From: Planctomycetaceae bacterium | GTDB taxonomy: Bacteria > Planctomycetota > Planctomycetia > Planctomycetales > Planctomycetaceae | Reading direction: 5' to 3' | Assembly (NCBI GenBank): GCA_020426085.1 | Contig: JAGQQP010000027.1 | Span: 1 to 16,816, forward strand | Length of the DNA: 16,816 bases | Shown: in pieces, positions 16,097 through 16,816 of the stretch | Layout of the letters: each line of letters opens with the position of its first letter | Position numbering within the stretch: the first letter of the stretch is position 1 | The notes under the pieces: model-generated | What the model saw: the letters and a program-made list of their open reading frames with translations, nothing else | What the model was told of the DNA's origin: nothing | Databases searched by the model: none | Translations under genes and position numbers: made by a program

Positions 16097-16816
16097 CTAT
16101 TTTCGTGATGTCCAGGCTTCTACTTCATATTTTTCTTTTTCCAGATGTTCAGACAGTAATGCTTCTTCGTCAGTCAGGATTTGAGACTCCAGCGGGAGGT
16201 TGAGAGCCTGGGAAATCGCCTGGGAAAAGTTATTGGTCAACGTTTTCAGAAAGTCGTTCTGATAACGCTCAGGCTGTTCAGTCAGATTCAACAGGCCTGG
16301 AAACTCGGAGGCATGTTCCGATGTCAGCAGTAACAGGCTGCCGTGCTGGACAATTGCTCCACGTCTTCTGCGTTGCGCACTACCCAGAATTTTTTGTCCC
16401 TGATACACCAGATCTCTTTCATCGCCGCGACCGAAACACAGGAAGGGTTCAGACTTCGATCGAAAAGAGATGCCTCGAAACTGAACCTGCAGGCCATGCT
16501 CTGCCAGAACATCAATGATGGGCTGGTGGATGGCGACATACAGCTCAGGTGGTGTTTTGGCCAAAGGGTGACTGCCGGGCAGAGCGAAGGAGTAGGTCAA
16601 CTCGTGGTGATGCAGAATCGCTCCACCGCCAGAGAGCCTGCGCACGCGAGGCAGGTCTTTCCAGTTTTCATTCGAGTCTTCTGGCACATTTTTCTGAAAG
16701 TATCCCAGTGAGATCGTTGGTTCATTCCACTGGTACCAGCGTAACGTACAACAGTCCTGGTTCGCCGCTGATTCCAGTAATGCTTCATCAACGGCCATGT
16801 TGCGGCTCCCTGGCAG
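16097..16816 (-). CDS. LipM/LplA-family lipoate or octanoate transferase (5' partial)
   Basis: At least 239 residues; the N-terminus lies off the right edge. A Met at 16798 could be called as start, but the frame stays open to 16816 and N-M-A-V-D-E-A-L-L is the internal 'G..N.a.dEal' motif of the family, so real coding precedes it. Numbering from that Met: R-R-L-S-G-G-G-A-I-L-H-H-H (53-65), the acyl-adenylate/substrate loop; F-L-C-F (119-122), placing Cys121 where LipM carries its catalytic cysteine; and G-Q-K-I-L-G-S-A-Q-R (134-143) with Lys136 equivalent to the conserved catalytic lysine, then QHGSLLL (151-157). The CF...GKK.xGSAQxR...xQHGS pattern fits octanoyltransferase LipM better than ligase LplA. 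It acts in the cytoplasm to load octanoate or lipoate on GcvH or E2 proteins. Regulation and neighbours give no clue. Confidence 0.85.
   Translation of the reverse strand: MPGSRNMAVDEALLESAANQDCCTLRWYQWNEPTISLGYFQKNVPEDSNENWKDLPRVRRLSGGGAILHHHELTYSFALPGSHPLAKTPPELYVAIHQPIIDVLAEHGLQVQFRGISFRSKSEPFLCFGRGDERDLVYQGQKILGSAQRRRRGAIVQHGSLLLLTSEHASEFPGLLNLTEQPERYQNDFLKTLTNNFSQAISQALNLPLESQILTDEEALLSEHLEKEKYEVEAWTSRK

Overview
The window looks like chromosomal DNA from a planctomycete, most likely a Planctomycetaceae/Gimesia-like organism. The evidence is family content: a planctomycete-type cytochrome c domain fused to WD40 propellers, a DUF1559 type IV-pilin-like protein followed by a small lipoprotein, several FHA-domain signalling proteins, and an ECF sigma factor with a membrane partner. 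Base composition is near 50% GC in genes and AT-rich between them. I see no transposase, integrase, CRISPR array, rRNA or tRNA, and nothing that looks recently transferred. The genus is an inference from protein style, not a database match.

Layout, left to right. (1) Bases 1-3246 (+): a large exported cytochrome/double-WD40 protein whose N-terminus lies off the left edge, ending in a strong intrinsic terminator. (2) 3571-4863 (+): a uronate isomerase-like amidohydrolase with its own candidate promoter. (3) 4966-8376 (+): two tandem paralogues, each FHA-GAF-PP2C (SpoIIE/RsbU type) phosphatase, behind a candidate promoter flanked by an inverted repeat. (4) 8459-8773 (-): a small basic protein convergent with the phosphatases, with a terminator between. 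(5) 12246 back to 9148 (-): an operon of ECF sigma factor, overlapping membrane-anchored putative anti-sigma factor, and a 599-residue exported protein of unknown function. (6) 12626-14155 (+): a DUF1559 pilin-like protein and a small lipoprotein, closed by a near-perfect 19-bp terminator hairpin. (7) 14284-14505 (-): a 73-residue conserved-looking hypothetical. (8) 14810-15664 (-): an FHA protein with a long Pro/Gln/Tyr-rich tail. (9) 16097-16816 (-): a lipoate/octanoate transferase of the LipM/LplA type, cut by the right edge.

Functionally the window is rich in signalling: three FHA proteins (phospho-threonine readers), two of them coupled to Ser/Thr phosphatase domains, plus one sigma/anti-sigma pair. 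No kinase, STAS antagonist or RsbW-like anti-sigma is encoded here, so partners of the phosphatases must be elsewhere. The most distinctive items are the cytochrome-propeller-coiled-coil-propeller protein, the phosphatase pair with shared Thr-Ile linker motifs, and the sigma/anti-sigma/exported-protein operon. Several short perfect palindromes lie in the promoter regions and may be operators.
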